From NCBI GenBank assembly GCA_031082425.1, contig JAVHLB010000007.1, positions 115,500 through 179,499 of the forward strand: a DNA stretch of 64,000 nt, read 5' to 3'. The DNA comes from Candidatus Edwardsbacteria bacterium. Its GTDB lineage: Bacteria; Edwardsbacteria; AC1; EtOH8. Numbering within the stretch: position 1 is the stretch's first letter; every line of letters starts with the position of its first letter. Of the stretch, positions 49,765 to 58,087 are shown piece by piece. The translations under genes were made by a program, and so were the position numbers. The notes under the pieces were generated by a model. That model had not been told where the DNA came from and searched no databases. It saw only the letters and a program-made list of their open reading frames with translations.

Positions 49765-49919
49765 TAGATAATTTTGAAATACTTGGGATATTACGACAAG
49801 GGATAGCCGGATTTATGGCAAAACATCCATCCCCTCGCCAGATGTCACTGAGCGCCAGACCGATCTCATCCCAGGTCAGGCTGAAGCATTTGGGAAGGAT
49901 GATGACCGGATTCAGGCCG

Positions 49920-51239
49920 TCAGGCCCTGAGCTTTTCCTCCAGCTCCCGGCAATAATCCAGCAGATTCCTGCGATCCATCTTCCGGCAAAGCTCTTGGGC
50001 CTTGGCCAGTACCGGGCCTGCCTGCCGATGTTTTCCGGATGCCAGCCAGGCCTCGGCCAGGTGGATCAGGTATTCGCAGAAGTACCACTGGTCGCCGCTC
50101 TGTTCCCCCAGCTCCACTGCCTTCAGGTTCTCCTGCAGTGATTCCTCTTTCCGGCCCAAGGACAGCAGGGCCTGGCCCAGCTTGGAGCGGGCCTCGGCCT
50201 CGTTGCCCAGGTCGCCCATCTCTTGGGCGATCCCCAGCTGCTGCCGGAAACATCTCAGGGCTGATTGATGATCCCCTGTCTGCAGATGCGACTGACCCAG
50301 GTTGCCCAGGGTGTACATCTGCCCCTTCCGGTCGCCCAGGGAACGGGCTAACTCCAGGCGCTGGGAGTAGAATTCCCGGGCCTTGGGATGGTCGCCCAAT
50401 TCCAGATGGGTATTGCCCAGGTTGCCCAAGGCGATCCCTATGCTCCGCCGGTCGCCCAGCTTTTGGGCGGCCTCCAGCAGCGAGGCGTAGCATTCTAGGG
50501 CCGGCCCGTATTCCAGCCTGGCCGAATAGATGGTGCCGATGTTGTTCAGGGCCGCCATGCCAGACCAGCGGTCGCCCATTTCGGCCGAAAGGCCCAGGGC
50601 CCGACGGAAATATTCCAGGGCCTGGTCGATCCTGCCCTGGCTGCGCAGGATGTTTCCCAGGTTGTTGTAGGCCGTTCTTAGGAATTTCTTCAGCCCGGTC
50701 CGCTGGGCTATCTCCTTGAGCTTAAGGTAGCTATCCCCGGCCTGCTCGAACCGCCCGGCCGCCTTATGCAGGTTGCCCAGGTTGCTCCAGGCCTGGGCCA
50801 GCAGCAGCTGACTGCCATCCTTTTCGGCCAGCTCTAGCTGTTCGCGGTAATGCTCCAGGGCCCGGGCGTAGTCTCCGGTGAATTCGCAGACCTGCCCCAG
50901 CACCTCCAGAGCATCCACCAGGCCGGACGCCAGGCCCAGCTTCCGGAAGGCCTGATAGGCCCCATCGGCCAGGGCCCGGGCCTGATCATAGCGTCCCTGG
51001 TGGACCAGGAGAGACGACAGCTGGTGGCGGACCTGGGCGGCCAAGGCCGGGTCGGCCCAGGTTTCCGAAACCTCGACGTTCCGGACCATGATGGCCTCGG
51101 CCCGTTCCCACTGGCCGTTAAGCTGGAGGATGCCGGCCTGGGCCGACAGCACCGAAAAGGGATAGTAGCGGACCGGATCGCCGCCCCAGGTCCACCATTG
51201 GCGGAGGGGATATTTATGCCGTATGGTTCTTGGAATCAT
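49920..51239 (-). CDS. TPR-repeat protein (G-protein-signalling-modulator-like array)
   Basis: 439 residues consisting almost wholly of about nine to ten TPRs with 40-residue period and the LGNLGxxxxxxGxxxxA core (LLAQAWSNLGNLHKAAG, TAYNNLGNILRSQGR, ALNNIGTIYSARLE, ALGNLGNTHLELGD, TLGNLGQSHLQTGD). The GDR-x-A spacing resembles GPSM/LGN-type arrays that bind signalling partners. No signal peptide or TM segment, so cytoplasmic. No clear SD before the ATG at 51239, so the true start could be further in. It stands alone; function not assignable. Confidence 0.8.
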   Translation of the reverse strand: MIPRTIRHKYPLRQWWTWGGDPVRYYPFSVLSAQAGILQLNGQWERAEAIMVRNVEVSETWADPALAAQVRHQLSSLLVHQGRYDQARALADGAYQAFRKLGLASGLVDALEVLGQVCEFTGDYARALEHYREQLELAEKDGSQLLLAQAWSNLGNLHKAAGRFEQAGDSYLKLKEIAQRTGLKKFLRTAYNNLGNILRSQGRIDQALEYFRRALGLSAEMGDRWSGMAALNNIGTIYSARLEYGPALECYASLLEAAQKLGDRRSIGIALGNLGNTHLELGDHPKAREFYSQRLELARSLGDRKGQMYTLGNLGQSHLQTGDHQSALRCFRQQLGIAQEMGDLGNEAEARSKLGQALLSLGRKEESLQENLKAVELGEQSGDQWYFCEYLIHLAEAWLASGKHRQAGPVLAKAQELCRKMDRRNLLDYCRELEEKLRA

Positions 51240-51385
51240 GATGCTTTTAAAGATATCACGGAAGGAAGGTAAAAAACAAGCGGTTAATGATCATACGAAA
51301 TGATCCTAATAAAAACCTCCAGATGCGGGACATTTGTTGCATCCCCCCATAACAATAAAATAAATCACTGATCATGAATTGATTC

Positions 51386-52030
51386 CTACCATCCTACCGC
51401 CAGACCTAATTCCAGCGGAGTCTCCATCACCATCCGGTCGAAGGTCATCAAAAACCCGTAATCCAGGGTTATCCCAAAGCGGCGGGTCACCGGAACCTTT
51501 ATCCCCAGGCTGGCCTGGCCGAACGGCCGGTAAGCCGTCTCCCCGGTGCCGGCAACTATTGAGGTGTCCGGAATGCCGGGAAAATCCCATAGGCTTATCA
51601 CCGTCAACTGCCCGACATGCGAAGCCATCACCCCCAGCCCCAATCTTAGGTTGGTGCCCATGATGGCCCTTGGCTTTATCAGCCGGACATACCCGCCGAC
51701 CGGGGCCTGCCAGGAGCTTTCGCCGGTCCAGGTGTGCGACTCGTTGACCGCCGGGCCGTCGCTATGGCCTGACGGCTGGGCGCTAAAACTTTGATACGAG
51801 CCAGAAACACCATATGCCAGCCAGTCCTTGGAACGGTATTCCAGTCCGCCACCGGCCTGCCAGCCGCTCTCCCATAGCGAGAAGGGTTTGTCGCCGCCAA
51901 TATGATCGCTCTCTATCCAGTCCGGGCTGGCATTGCCCAGCCAGCCGAAATTTACATTAGTGCTCCACTGGGCCATGATCGCCGTTGGTAATGCGGCCAA
52001 TAAAAGGACCAACAAAAATATCTTTTTCAT
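51386..52030 (-). CDS. Predicted outer-membrane beta-barrel protein
   Basis: 214 residues. Signal peptide 1-20 (KKIFLLVLLLAALPTAIMAQ). The mature part shows alternating hydrophobic-polar strands with Trp/Tyr ends: NVNFGWLGNASPDW, SWQAGGGLEYRSKDWLAYGV, VGGYVRLIKPRAIMGTNL, RRFGITLDYGFLMTFDRM, and ends ELGLAVGW, an aromatic-terminal barrel signature. Fits small outer-membrane proteins of the OmpW/OmpA-barrel kind, but no family is certain. Lies 25 bases after the SagB-type gene, same strand. Confidence 0.65.
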   Translation of the reverse strand: MKKIFLLVLLLAALPTAIMAQWSTNVNFGWLGNASPDWIESDHIGGDKPFSLWESGWQAGGGLEYRSKDWLAYGVSGSYQSFSAQPSGHSDGPAVNESHTWTGESSWQAPVGGYVRLIKPRAIMGTNLRLGLGVMASHVGQLTVISLWDFPGIPDTSIVAGTGETAYRPFGQASLGIKVPVTRRFGITLDYGFLMTFDRMVMETPLELGLAVGW

Positions 52031-52055
52031 TATATTCTTTTCAAACTTTATACTT

Positions 52056-53126
52056 TCAACTTTTAACTTCTATCTTCCCCACCGGCGCCACATAGACCAC
52101 GAACTCATCCCTGCCATCCAGCTGGCACAGCTTGTCGAACAGTTTCTGGTTATACGCCCCGATGGCGCAGGTTCCGCAATTGATGGACTCGCAGGCCAGA
52201 TAAAGATTCTGGCAGAGGTGCCCCGAGTCCTGCAGGATGATCTTCTTGGCCTCCAACGAATAGCGCCATTCCGTCTTGTACGGCACCGCGCTCCAGATGA
52301 AGGTCACCGCGCAGTTGCCCACGTATGTCTGTCCCAGGGACGCCTTGGTCAGTTTCCTGGGCATCGACGGTACGGTGAAAAGTTTCACCAGCTTGTGATC
52401 CACCGGCTGGTAGCGGTACATTCCCTTTTTCAAACCTTTGACATTGTTGACGGCCAGGTATGTCTCAAACGGGTGCATGCATCCGCCGGAGGGAACTGTG
52501 CGAAGGCCGACCTTGCCGTTGGCCATCAGCTTTTTTATCCCCTGGGTGGCCCATAAAAGATAGGACAGCTCCTCCAGGGTCAGCGGATCGTCGGTGTACT
52601 TGCGGCGGCTCTTGCGGTCGCCTATGCAGTCGAAGATGTCTGATTTCTTTAAAACGGATTTGTCCGGCTTGGGCAGTTCTATGACCTCGGCATCCTTGGG
52701 GCATTCCTTCTGCAGCGACCCGCGCTCCAGCCCCTTGGTCTGGTCCGAGATCACCTTCTCCAGCTTGATGAACCCGGCCTTCATGGTCTCGCGGAACTTC
52801 AGGGTCTGCTTCCTGGCCTTGACGGTGTTCTTCTCCAGCTTCTCCATCGTGGCCCCGATGCCCGCCATCATTTTGGAGATCTCTTCCAGGGCCTTTTCCT
52901 CTTTCTGGGGGCTGATAGTGATTTCGCCCTTGGCCTGCTCCTTGATAAAACCGTCCCAGCCCTGGGGCAGGCTTTGGTAGAACTCTTCCAGCAAGGGTTC
53001 TCCGGCTTTTTGCAGCATTTTGCAGAAGGCCTCTTTAAGCCCCTTTTCGCTTTCCATGATGTCGCCCACCAGTATCTTTCGTTCGGCATCTTTGAGGGCG
53101 ATTATTTTTTTGATGATGTCTGACAT
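52056..53126 (-). CDS. SagB-type nitroreductase-fold oxidoreductase with N-terminal coiled-coil domain
   Basis: 356 residues from ATG 53126, preceded by AAAGGAGC (the earlier ATG at 53183 is discarded). Residues 1-145 are helical and charged (SDIIKKIIALKDAERKI, LEEISKMMAGIGATMEKLEK, FRETMKAGFIKLEKVI), a probable coiled coil with no known domain. Residues about 150-356 are nitroreductase fold: SRRKYTDDPLTLEELSYLLW, RTVPSGGCMHPFETYLAV, QDSGHLCQNLYLACES and NCGTCAIGAYN. SagB-type enzymes oxidise azolines in peptide natural products, but many such homologues lie outside toxin clusters. No precursor peptide or YcaO gene is nearby. Likely FMN-dependent. Confidence 0.82.
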   Translation of the reverse strand: MSDIIKKIIALKDAERKILVGDIMESEKGLKEAFCKMLQKAGEPLLEEFYQSLPQGWDGFIKEQAKGEITISPQKEEKALEEISKMMAGIGATMEKLEKNTVKARKQTLKFRETMKAGFIKLEKVISDQTKGLERGSLQKECPKDAEVIELPKPDKSVLKKSDIFDCIGDRKSRRKYTDDPLTLEELSYLLWATQGIKKLMANGKVGLRTVPSGGCMHPFETYLAVNNVKGLKKGMYRYQPVDHKLVKLFTVPSMPRKLTKASLGQTYVGNCAVTFIWSAVPYKTEWRYSLEAKKIILQDSGHLCQNLYLACESINCGTCAIGAYNQKLFDKLCQLDGRDEFVVYVAPVGKIEVKS

Positions 53127-53253
53127 CTTTGCTCCTTTTCTGACATTTATTTTTTCTTCCCCGCTAAAAACATGAACCAACACTAAACTATTGTTTATAT
53201 AATTCCTGGTCCCTTTTTGCGTATTTCGCGGGCAGTCCCCTGTAGGTCCAGAT

Positions 53254-53284
53254 AAAAGGGCGAACCGTCCGATCCGCCCTTTTT
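53254..53284 (-). terminator. Terminator after the HEPN-like gene
   Basis: AAAAGGGCG (53254-53262) pairs with CGCCCTTTT (53275-53283); on the minus strand the stem is followed by TTTTATC. Twelve bases below the stop at 53296. Confidence 0.75.
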
Positions 53285-53295
53285 AATAATACATA

Positions 53296-54210
53296 TTACT
53301 CAAATATATATTTGTCAAACAATTCTTGCCTTTTAGCATTATCCAAAAAAGTTTCAGCTATATCAGGGTTTTCTAATATTTTAAGCAAGGACTTAGATAT
53401 AAAATGAAAAGTATCTATTACAATATTTTTAAAAGTTACATTTTCAATTTCATTAAATGGCACACCATGAACAATTTTTGAGCGGTAACCGTAACATTTT
53501 TTTATCATATGATATATTGTTTTTCTTTCTTCAACAGTGTTACCCATAAAACGGCAAGCGTTAGAAGCAATACGATGAGATAATTCATTGGACATTGATG
53601 GATGAAATAAACTCTCTAATACGATACATAAATTAACAGTTAAATGTTCATAATAGAAAGAACGCCAACTATAGCAAAAATAATTTAAAGCGTTTGTAAT
53701 CTTGTTAAACTCGCCATATTGTTGAATAATCTTCTCGCTGGTTTCCCAACATTTTTTTAATTGTTCAATGGAATTTTCATTTATTTCATTATTTTCACCC
53801 CCCAATCGCTGAAGTGGCAACATAAGTGTGTCATATTCATCTTTTATGTAATGAACTTTCTTCAGCGTAGCATCACAATCAAGTATTAATGCCCATGACA
53901 ACACCCTTGATGTGCAAATGTGCAAAATATTTAAAATACGTGAAGGAGTAACATGTGGGCCACCCATAAACTGAAAATCCACGTATTCCTTTATTTGGAT
54001 ATAAACATTATACTCCGTTGGTTCTATAGGATCGTCGGACGGAACCAAGCCATTTTTTAAAGATTCTAAATAAAGATTTTCAAAAATACTCCCTTTTGTT
54101 GCACCAATAACGATATTGTCAGATAATTTAATACAATTATCTTTAAGTTTCCATTCGTATCCATGTAACAATAAAACTGTTACCGGTTCAATTTGTTCAG
54201 ATTCTTTCAT
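53296..54210 (-). CDS. AT-rich HEPN-like protein of unknown function
   Basis: 304 residues, no signal or TM. The C-terminal half looks like an Apea-type HEPN domain: NLCIVLESLFHPSMSNELSH near 193, HRIASNACRFMGNTVEER near 212 and YRSKIVHGVPFNEIE near 242, where Arg243 and His248 form an R-x4-H motif typical of HEPN ribonucleases. The N-terminal half is unknown. Codons are much more A/T-rich than in metG or the SagB-type gene on either side, a sign of recent acquisition. Starts nine bases after metG; an SD-like AGGT overlaps the metG stop. Defence or toxin-like role is possible but unproven. Confidence 0.7.
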   Translation of the reverse strand: MKESEQIEPVTVLLLHGYEWKLKDNCIKLSDNIVIGATKGSIFENLYLESLKNGLVPSDDPIEPTEYNVYIQIKEYVDFQFMGGPHVTPSRILNILHICTSRVLSWALILDCDATLKKVHYIKDEYDTLMLPLQRLGGENNEINENSIEQLKKCWETSEKIIQQYGEFNKITNALNYFCYSWRSFYYEHLTVNLCIVLESLFHPSMSNELSHRIASNACRFMGNTVEERKTIYHMIKKCYGYRSKIVHGVPFNEIENVTFKNIVIDTFHFISKSLLKILENPDIAETFLDNAKRQELFDKYIFE

Positions 54211-54219
54211 ATAAATTAT

Positions 54220-56178
54220 CTACCTGACCTCGCTGCCGGGTTCGGTCTTCCGTTGCGGAGTTAAAATCACCACTCCGTCCTGGTCCTGGGCCGCCAGCAG
54301 CATGCCGTGAGATTCCAGCCCCCGGATCTTGGCCGGCTTGAGGTTGGCCACTATCACCACCTGCTGGCCCACCAATGATTCCGGAGTGTACCACTGGGCG
54401 ATGCCGGCCAGCACCTGCCGGGTCTCCCCGCCCAGCCTGACCTGCAGCCGCAACAGCTTGTCGGCGTTGGGCACCTTCTCGGCCGAGATGATCTCGGCGG
54501 TTCTGAGTTTGACCTTCTTGAAATAATCTATATCTATTAGCTCTTCGCCCGGCTGGGTGCTGGGCGCTGTCCCCTGTCCGCTTTCAACGGTTTCCTGCTT
54601 TTTTTCCTCTTCCATTTTTTTATCTTTCTTGTCGTTATTTTTTTCTATTCTGGGAAACAGCGGCTCCCCGGCCGTGATCTTCTGGCCCGGCTTTAAAAGC
54701 CCCCATTCCGAGGCTTTAGTCAGGGTGATGTCCTTTTCCTCTACGCCCAGCTTGGCCAGCAGCTCCCGGCACTTGTCCGGCATCACCGGGGACAACAGAA
54801 TGCTGGCGATGCGCAGGGCTTCGGCCGCATTGTACAGCACAGTATTGATGCGCTCCTGGTTGCCCTGCTTGAACAATTTCCAGGGGGCGTTGGATTCCAC
54901 GTAGCGGTTGGTCAGCTTGACCAGGTCCAGCACCGAAACAATGGCCTGGTTCAGGTCGAACTGCTCGACCTGCGATCTTATCCTTTCGCCCTGCGCCAGG
55001 GCCTGGGCTTTAAGCTCCTCGTCCGGGCCTTCCATCGTTCCGGACTGGGGCATCGCCCCCTGGCAGTAGGATTCCACCATCTTGAACACCCGGCTGGCCA
55101 AATTTCCGTAATCGTTGGCCAGATCGGAATTGATCCGCTGCTCCATCCGGGCATAGCTGAAATCCCCGTCGCCGGTGGTGGAGATCTCGGACAGCAAAAA
55201 ATACCGGGTCTGGTCGGTGCCGTAGCGGGCGGCGATGACCTCGGGGTCTACCACGTTGCCCAATGACTTGGACATCTTCTGGCCGTCGGCCGTGATGTAG
55301 CCGTGGACCAGCAGCTTGTGAGGCAGAGGCACCCGGGCCGACAGCAACATGGCCGGCCAGTAAACCGCGTGAAACCGGATGATCCCCTTGCCGATCACGT
55401 GGATCCGCTCGGGACAGTCGGTCCAGAACATTTTGAACAGCTTCCCGTCATCGGCATAATCCAACGCATTGATGTAGTTGGCCAGGGCGTCGAACCAGAC
55501 ATAGACCACCTGGGCGGGGTCGCCGGGAACCGGAATCCCCCAGCCCTTGGCCCGTTCCTTGGAACGGGAGACCGAAAAATCCTCCAGCCCGCCTCGGATG
55601 AAAGACAGCACCTCGTTCTTGCGGGTCCTGGGTATGATCAGATATTGGTCTGATTCTATTATCCTCTCCAGCTGCTGCTGGTACCTGGAAAGCCGGAAGA
55701 AATAATTTTCCTCTTCGATGCGCTCCGGAACGGTGTCGTGCTCGGGACATTTGCCGTCGGTCAGTTCGTCCGGGGTGTAGAACTGTTCGCAGCCCACGCA
55801 GTACAGACCCTGGTAGCGCTTTTTATATATGTCCCCGCTGGCCAGACAGGCCTGCCATAATTTCTCCACCCCTTTCTTGTGCCGCTCCTCGGAGCTGGTG
55901 CGGATGAAATCGTCGTTGGACAGGTTGAGATAGTTTTTAAGTTCGGCAAAATATTTGGCGTTCCGGGCCACCAGCTCGGCGGTCCCTATTCCCTCGCTCT
56001 CGGCGGTCTGGACGTTCTTCAGGCTGTTCTCGTCCGATCCGGTCAGAAAACGGACCTGCCTGCCGAACAGCCTCTGATAGCGGGCGACAGTGTCGGTCTG
56101 GACGATCTCCAGGGCGAAGCCTATATGGGGTTTGGCGTTGACGAACGGGATGGCGGTGGTTATGTAAAATCGTTTCAT
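54220..56178 (-). CDS. metG: Methionyl-tRNA synthetase
   Basis: 652 residues from ATG 56178; the frame is open further upstream but those codons are the antisense of ricT. Class Ia catalytic core with AIPFVNAKPHIGFALEI (HIGH-like, here HIGF), zinc knuckle YCVGCEQFYTPDELTDGKCPEH, KMSKSLGN near 300, anticodon-binding helices to about 510, a charged linker (KNNDKKDKKMEEEKKQE) and a C-terminal EMAP/Trbp111 tRNA-binding domain (DYFKKVKLRTAEIISAEKV, LVGQQVVIVANLKPAKIRG). ATGA overlap with ricT. Followed by the AT-rich HEPN-like gene. Confidence 0.97.
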   Translation of the reverse strand: MKRFYITTAIPFVNAKPHIGFALEIVQTDTVARYQRLFGRQVRFLTGSDENSLKNVQTAESEGIGTAELVARNAKYFAELKNYLNLSNDDFIRTSSEERHKKGVEKLWQACLASGDIYKKRYQGLYCVGCEQFYTPDELTDGKCPEHDTVPERIEEENYFFRLSRYQQQLERIIESDQYLIIPRTRKNEVLSFIRGGLEDFSVSRSKERAKGWGIPVPGDPAQVVYVWFDALANYINALDYADDGKLFKMFWTDCPERIHVIGKGIIRFHAVYWPAMLLSARVPLPHKLLVHGYITADGQKMSKSLGNVVDPEVIAARYGTDQTRYFLLSEISTTGDGDFSYARMEQRINSDLANDYGNLASRVFKMVESYCQGAMPQSGTMEGPDEELKAQALAQGERIRSQVEQFDLNQAIVSVLDLVKLTNRYVESNAPWKLFKQGNQERINTVLYNAAEALRIASILLSPVMPDKCRELLAKLGVEEKDITLTKASEWGLLKPGQKITAGEPLFPRIEKNNDKKDKKMEEEKKQETVESGQGTAPSTQPGEELIDIDYFKKVKLRTAEIISAEKVPNADKLLRLQVRLGGETRQVLAGIAQWYTPESLVGQQVVIVANLKPAKIRGLESHGMLLAAQDQDGVVILTPQRKTEPGSEVR

Positions 56179-56966
56179 TTCTGTTTGATCTCCGAAAAGG
56201 CGAACCCGGCGTGGCCCTCCTCGAACTTGACGTATATCCTCTGCTTGAAGATGTCCACCTTGTAGACGGTGCCGTCGCCCTGCGGGGTGCCCACCACCGA
56301 TCCCACCTTGGGCAGGTGGCTGTAGGATTCCTCGTAGAAGGCGTCCTCGTACATCAGGCAGCACATCAGGCGGCCGCACAGGCCCAGCATCTTGCTGGAG
56401 GTCATCGACATGTTCTGCTCCTTGGCCATCTTCAGGGTGACCGGCTCGAAGTTGTTCAGCCAGGCCACGCAGCAGAGCTGGCGGCCGCACTGGCCGTAGC
56501 CGCCCACCCGCCGGGCTTCGTCCCGCACCCCTATCTGGCGCATCTCGATCCGGCCCTTGAACATGGTGGCCAGGTCCCGCACCAGGCTCCGGAAGTCCAC
56601 CCGCTTCTCGGCGGTGAAATAGAATATCAGTTTGCTGCCGTCGAAGCGCGACTCCACGTCCACCAGGCTCATATGCAGGTCGTGCTTGGCCACCAGGTTC
56701 TGACAGGCCAGGTAGGCCTCCTCTTCGCGCTTGTGGTTGGCCTGCAGTTTGGCCAGATCCTCTTCGGTGGCCTTGCGCAGTATCTCCCCGGAGCGTTTCA
56801 TCTTGTCGCGGAACGGAACGTTGTTGCGGACCACCGTCCCGATCTCCTCGGAGCTGTCGTAGGTGACCACCACCAATTCCTGGGGCATCAGGCTCAGCTC
56901 CTGGGGGTTGTTATAGTATGTTCCCCGGGCCTGTTTAAAATGAACCTCAATCAGAGGTGATGGCAT
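56175..56966 (-). CDS. ricT: PSP1-domain protein RicT (YaaT)
   Basis: 263 residues. A C-terminal-polymer PSP1 domain with conserved Cys: GGYGQCGRQLCCVAWLNNFE near 153-172 and GLCGRLMCCLMYEDAF near 195, which in Bacillus RicT bind iron-sulphur clusters and regulate RNase Y-dependent mRNA processing. Also EVDVESRFDGSKLIFYFTAE. Located between holB and metG as in Bacillus, with a 20-base overlap with holB and an ATGA overlap with metG. No RicA/RicF gene is visible nearby. Confidence 0.9.
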   Translation of the reverse strand: MPSPLIEVHFKQARGTYYNNPQELSLMPQELVVVTYDSSEEIGTVVRNNVPFRDKMKRSGEILRKATEEDLAKLQANHKREEEAYLACQNLVAKHDLHMSLVDVESRFDGSKLIFYFTAEKRVDFRSLVRDLATMFKGRIEMRQIGVRDEARRVGGYGQCGRQLCCVAWLNNFEPVTLKMAKEQNMSMTSSKMLGLCGRLMCCLMYEDAFYEESYSHLPKVGSVVGTPQGDGTVYKVDIFKQRIYVKFEEGHAGFAFSEIKQK

Positions 56967-58044
56967 CTTGCTCTCCTTGCGTTGTATTGCAGGCTGACAG
57001 CAGGCACAGCCTGGGGTTTACGTTCCGCTCCAGCGCGATCCTGGCCTTTTCGATGGCCCGGACCATCTCCGAAAGCTTCTGCGGGCCTGTTTTTTTTCCG
57101 ATGTCCGACAGCTCGGCCTGCCGGTCGGCGTTCAGTATCCTTCCCGTCACTGTTAGATGCACCAGGTCGGCCACCACCGCCGACAGCATCTCCAGGATCC
57201 TGGCCGGGCGCCCCCGGTCCCGGGCTATCTGATCGATGGCCTCCACCATCTCCCATTGCTGGCCGTTCACCGCCGCCTTCAGCAGCTTGACGGCCAGGTC
57301 CCTTTCGGACAGCAGGTCCTGATCGGTCATCTGCAGGGCCCTTCCCAGGCTGTTGCCGGCCAGCTCGGCCAGCAGGCCGGCGGCCAGGGGGTCCTGTCCG
57401 TGATCCTTTATCAGGGATTTGATCACCGCCTCCCGGGGCAGGGGTTCAAACCGCACCTTCTGGCAGCGCGACAGAATGGTTGGCAGCAGGGCATTGGGCC
57501 GGTCGGTGGTCAGGATGAAATTGGTGGTGGGCGATGGTTCCTCCAGGATCTTCAAAAAAGCGTTGGCCGCCTCGGTGGTCATGGCCTCGACCCCGGTTAT
57601 CAGCACCGCTTTGCGCTTTCCCTCGTAGGGCAGAAAACCCAGCCTCTCCTGCAGTTCGCGGATGTCGTCGATGGAGATGGCGATCGGCCGGCTGCCGAAA
57701 TCGAAAGTCTGAAAAGGGCGGGCCTCCTTATCCTTGAGCATCTCGGCGATCTCCTCGGTCAGTTTCCGCTTGTCGCTGTCCGACGAGGGATGGGGCCGGG
57801 GGAACAGGAAATGGAAATCAGGGTGGATATAGGCCGCGGTCTTATGGCAGGAGTTGCACTGCCGGCAGGGCTGGTCGCTCTCGGACCGGCAGTTGAGGGC
57901 CAGGATCAGTTCCATGGCGGCCAGCTCCTTGCCCACCCCGTCCGGTCCGTAGAACAGATAGCTCTGGGCCAGCCGGTCCTCGGCCCAGGCCTGGCGCAGT
58001 ATCTTCTTGGCCACGTTCTGGCCTATGAGATTTTCGAAAAGCAT
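56947..58044 (-). CDS. holB: DNA polymerase III subunit delta' (HolB)
   Basis: 365 residues. AAA+ clamp-loader fold: FENLIGQNVAKKILRQAWAE near 3-22, P-loop-like LFYGPDGVGKELAAM near 31-45, zinc module CRQCNSCHK, and the SRC motif TILSRCQKVRFEPLP near 205-219. Subunit of the replicative clamp loader. Overlaps ricT by 20 bases; starts 43 bases after the M28 peptidase gene stop. Confidence 0.92.
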   Translation of the reverse strand: MLFENLIGQNVAKKILRQAWAEDRLAQSYLFYGPDGVGKELAAMELILALNCRSESDQPCRQCNSCHKTAAYIHPDFHFLFPRPHPSSDSDKRKLTEEIAEMLKDKEARPFQTFDFGSRPIAISIDDIRELQERLGFLPYEGKRKAVLITGVEAMTTEAANAFLKILEEPSPTTNFILTTDRPNALLPTILSRCQKVRFEPLPREAVIKSLIKDHGQDPLAAGLLAELAGNSLGRALQMTDQDLLSERDLAVKLLKAAVNGQQWEMVEAIDQIARDRGRPARILEMLSAVVADLVHLTVTGRILNADRQAELSDIGKKTGPQKLSEMVRAIEKARIALERNVNPRLCLLSACNTTQGEQDAITSD

Positions 58045-58087
58045 TAATAACCCATGCCGATTTGTAAAACGATATCAGCAACTGTTG

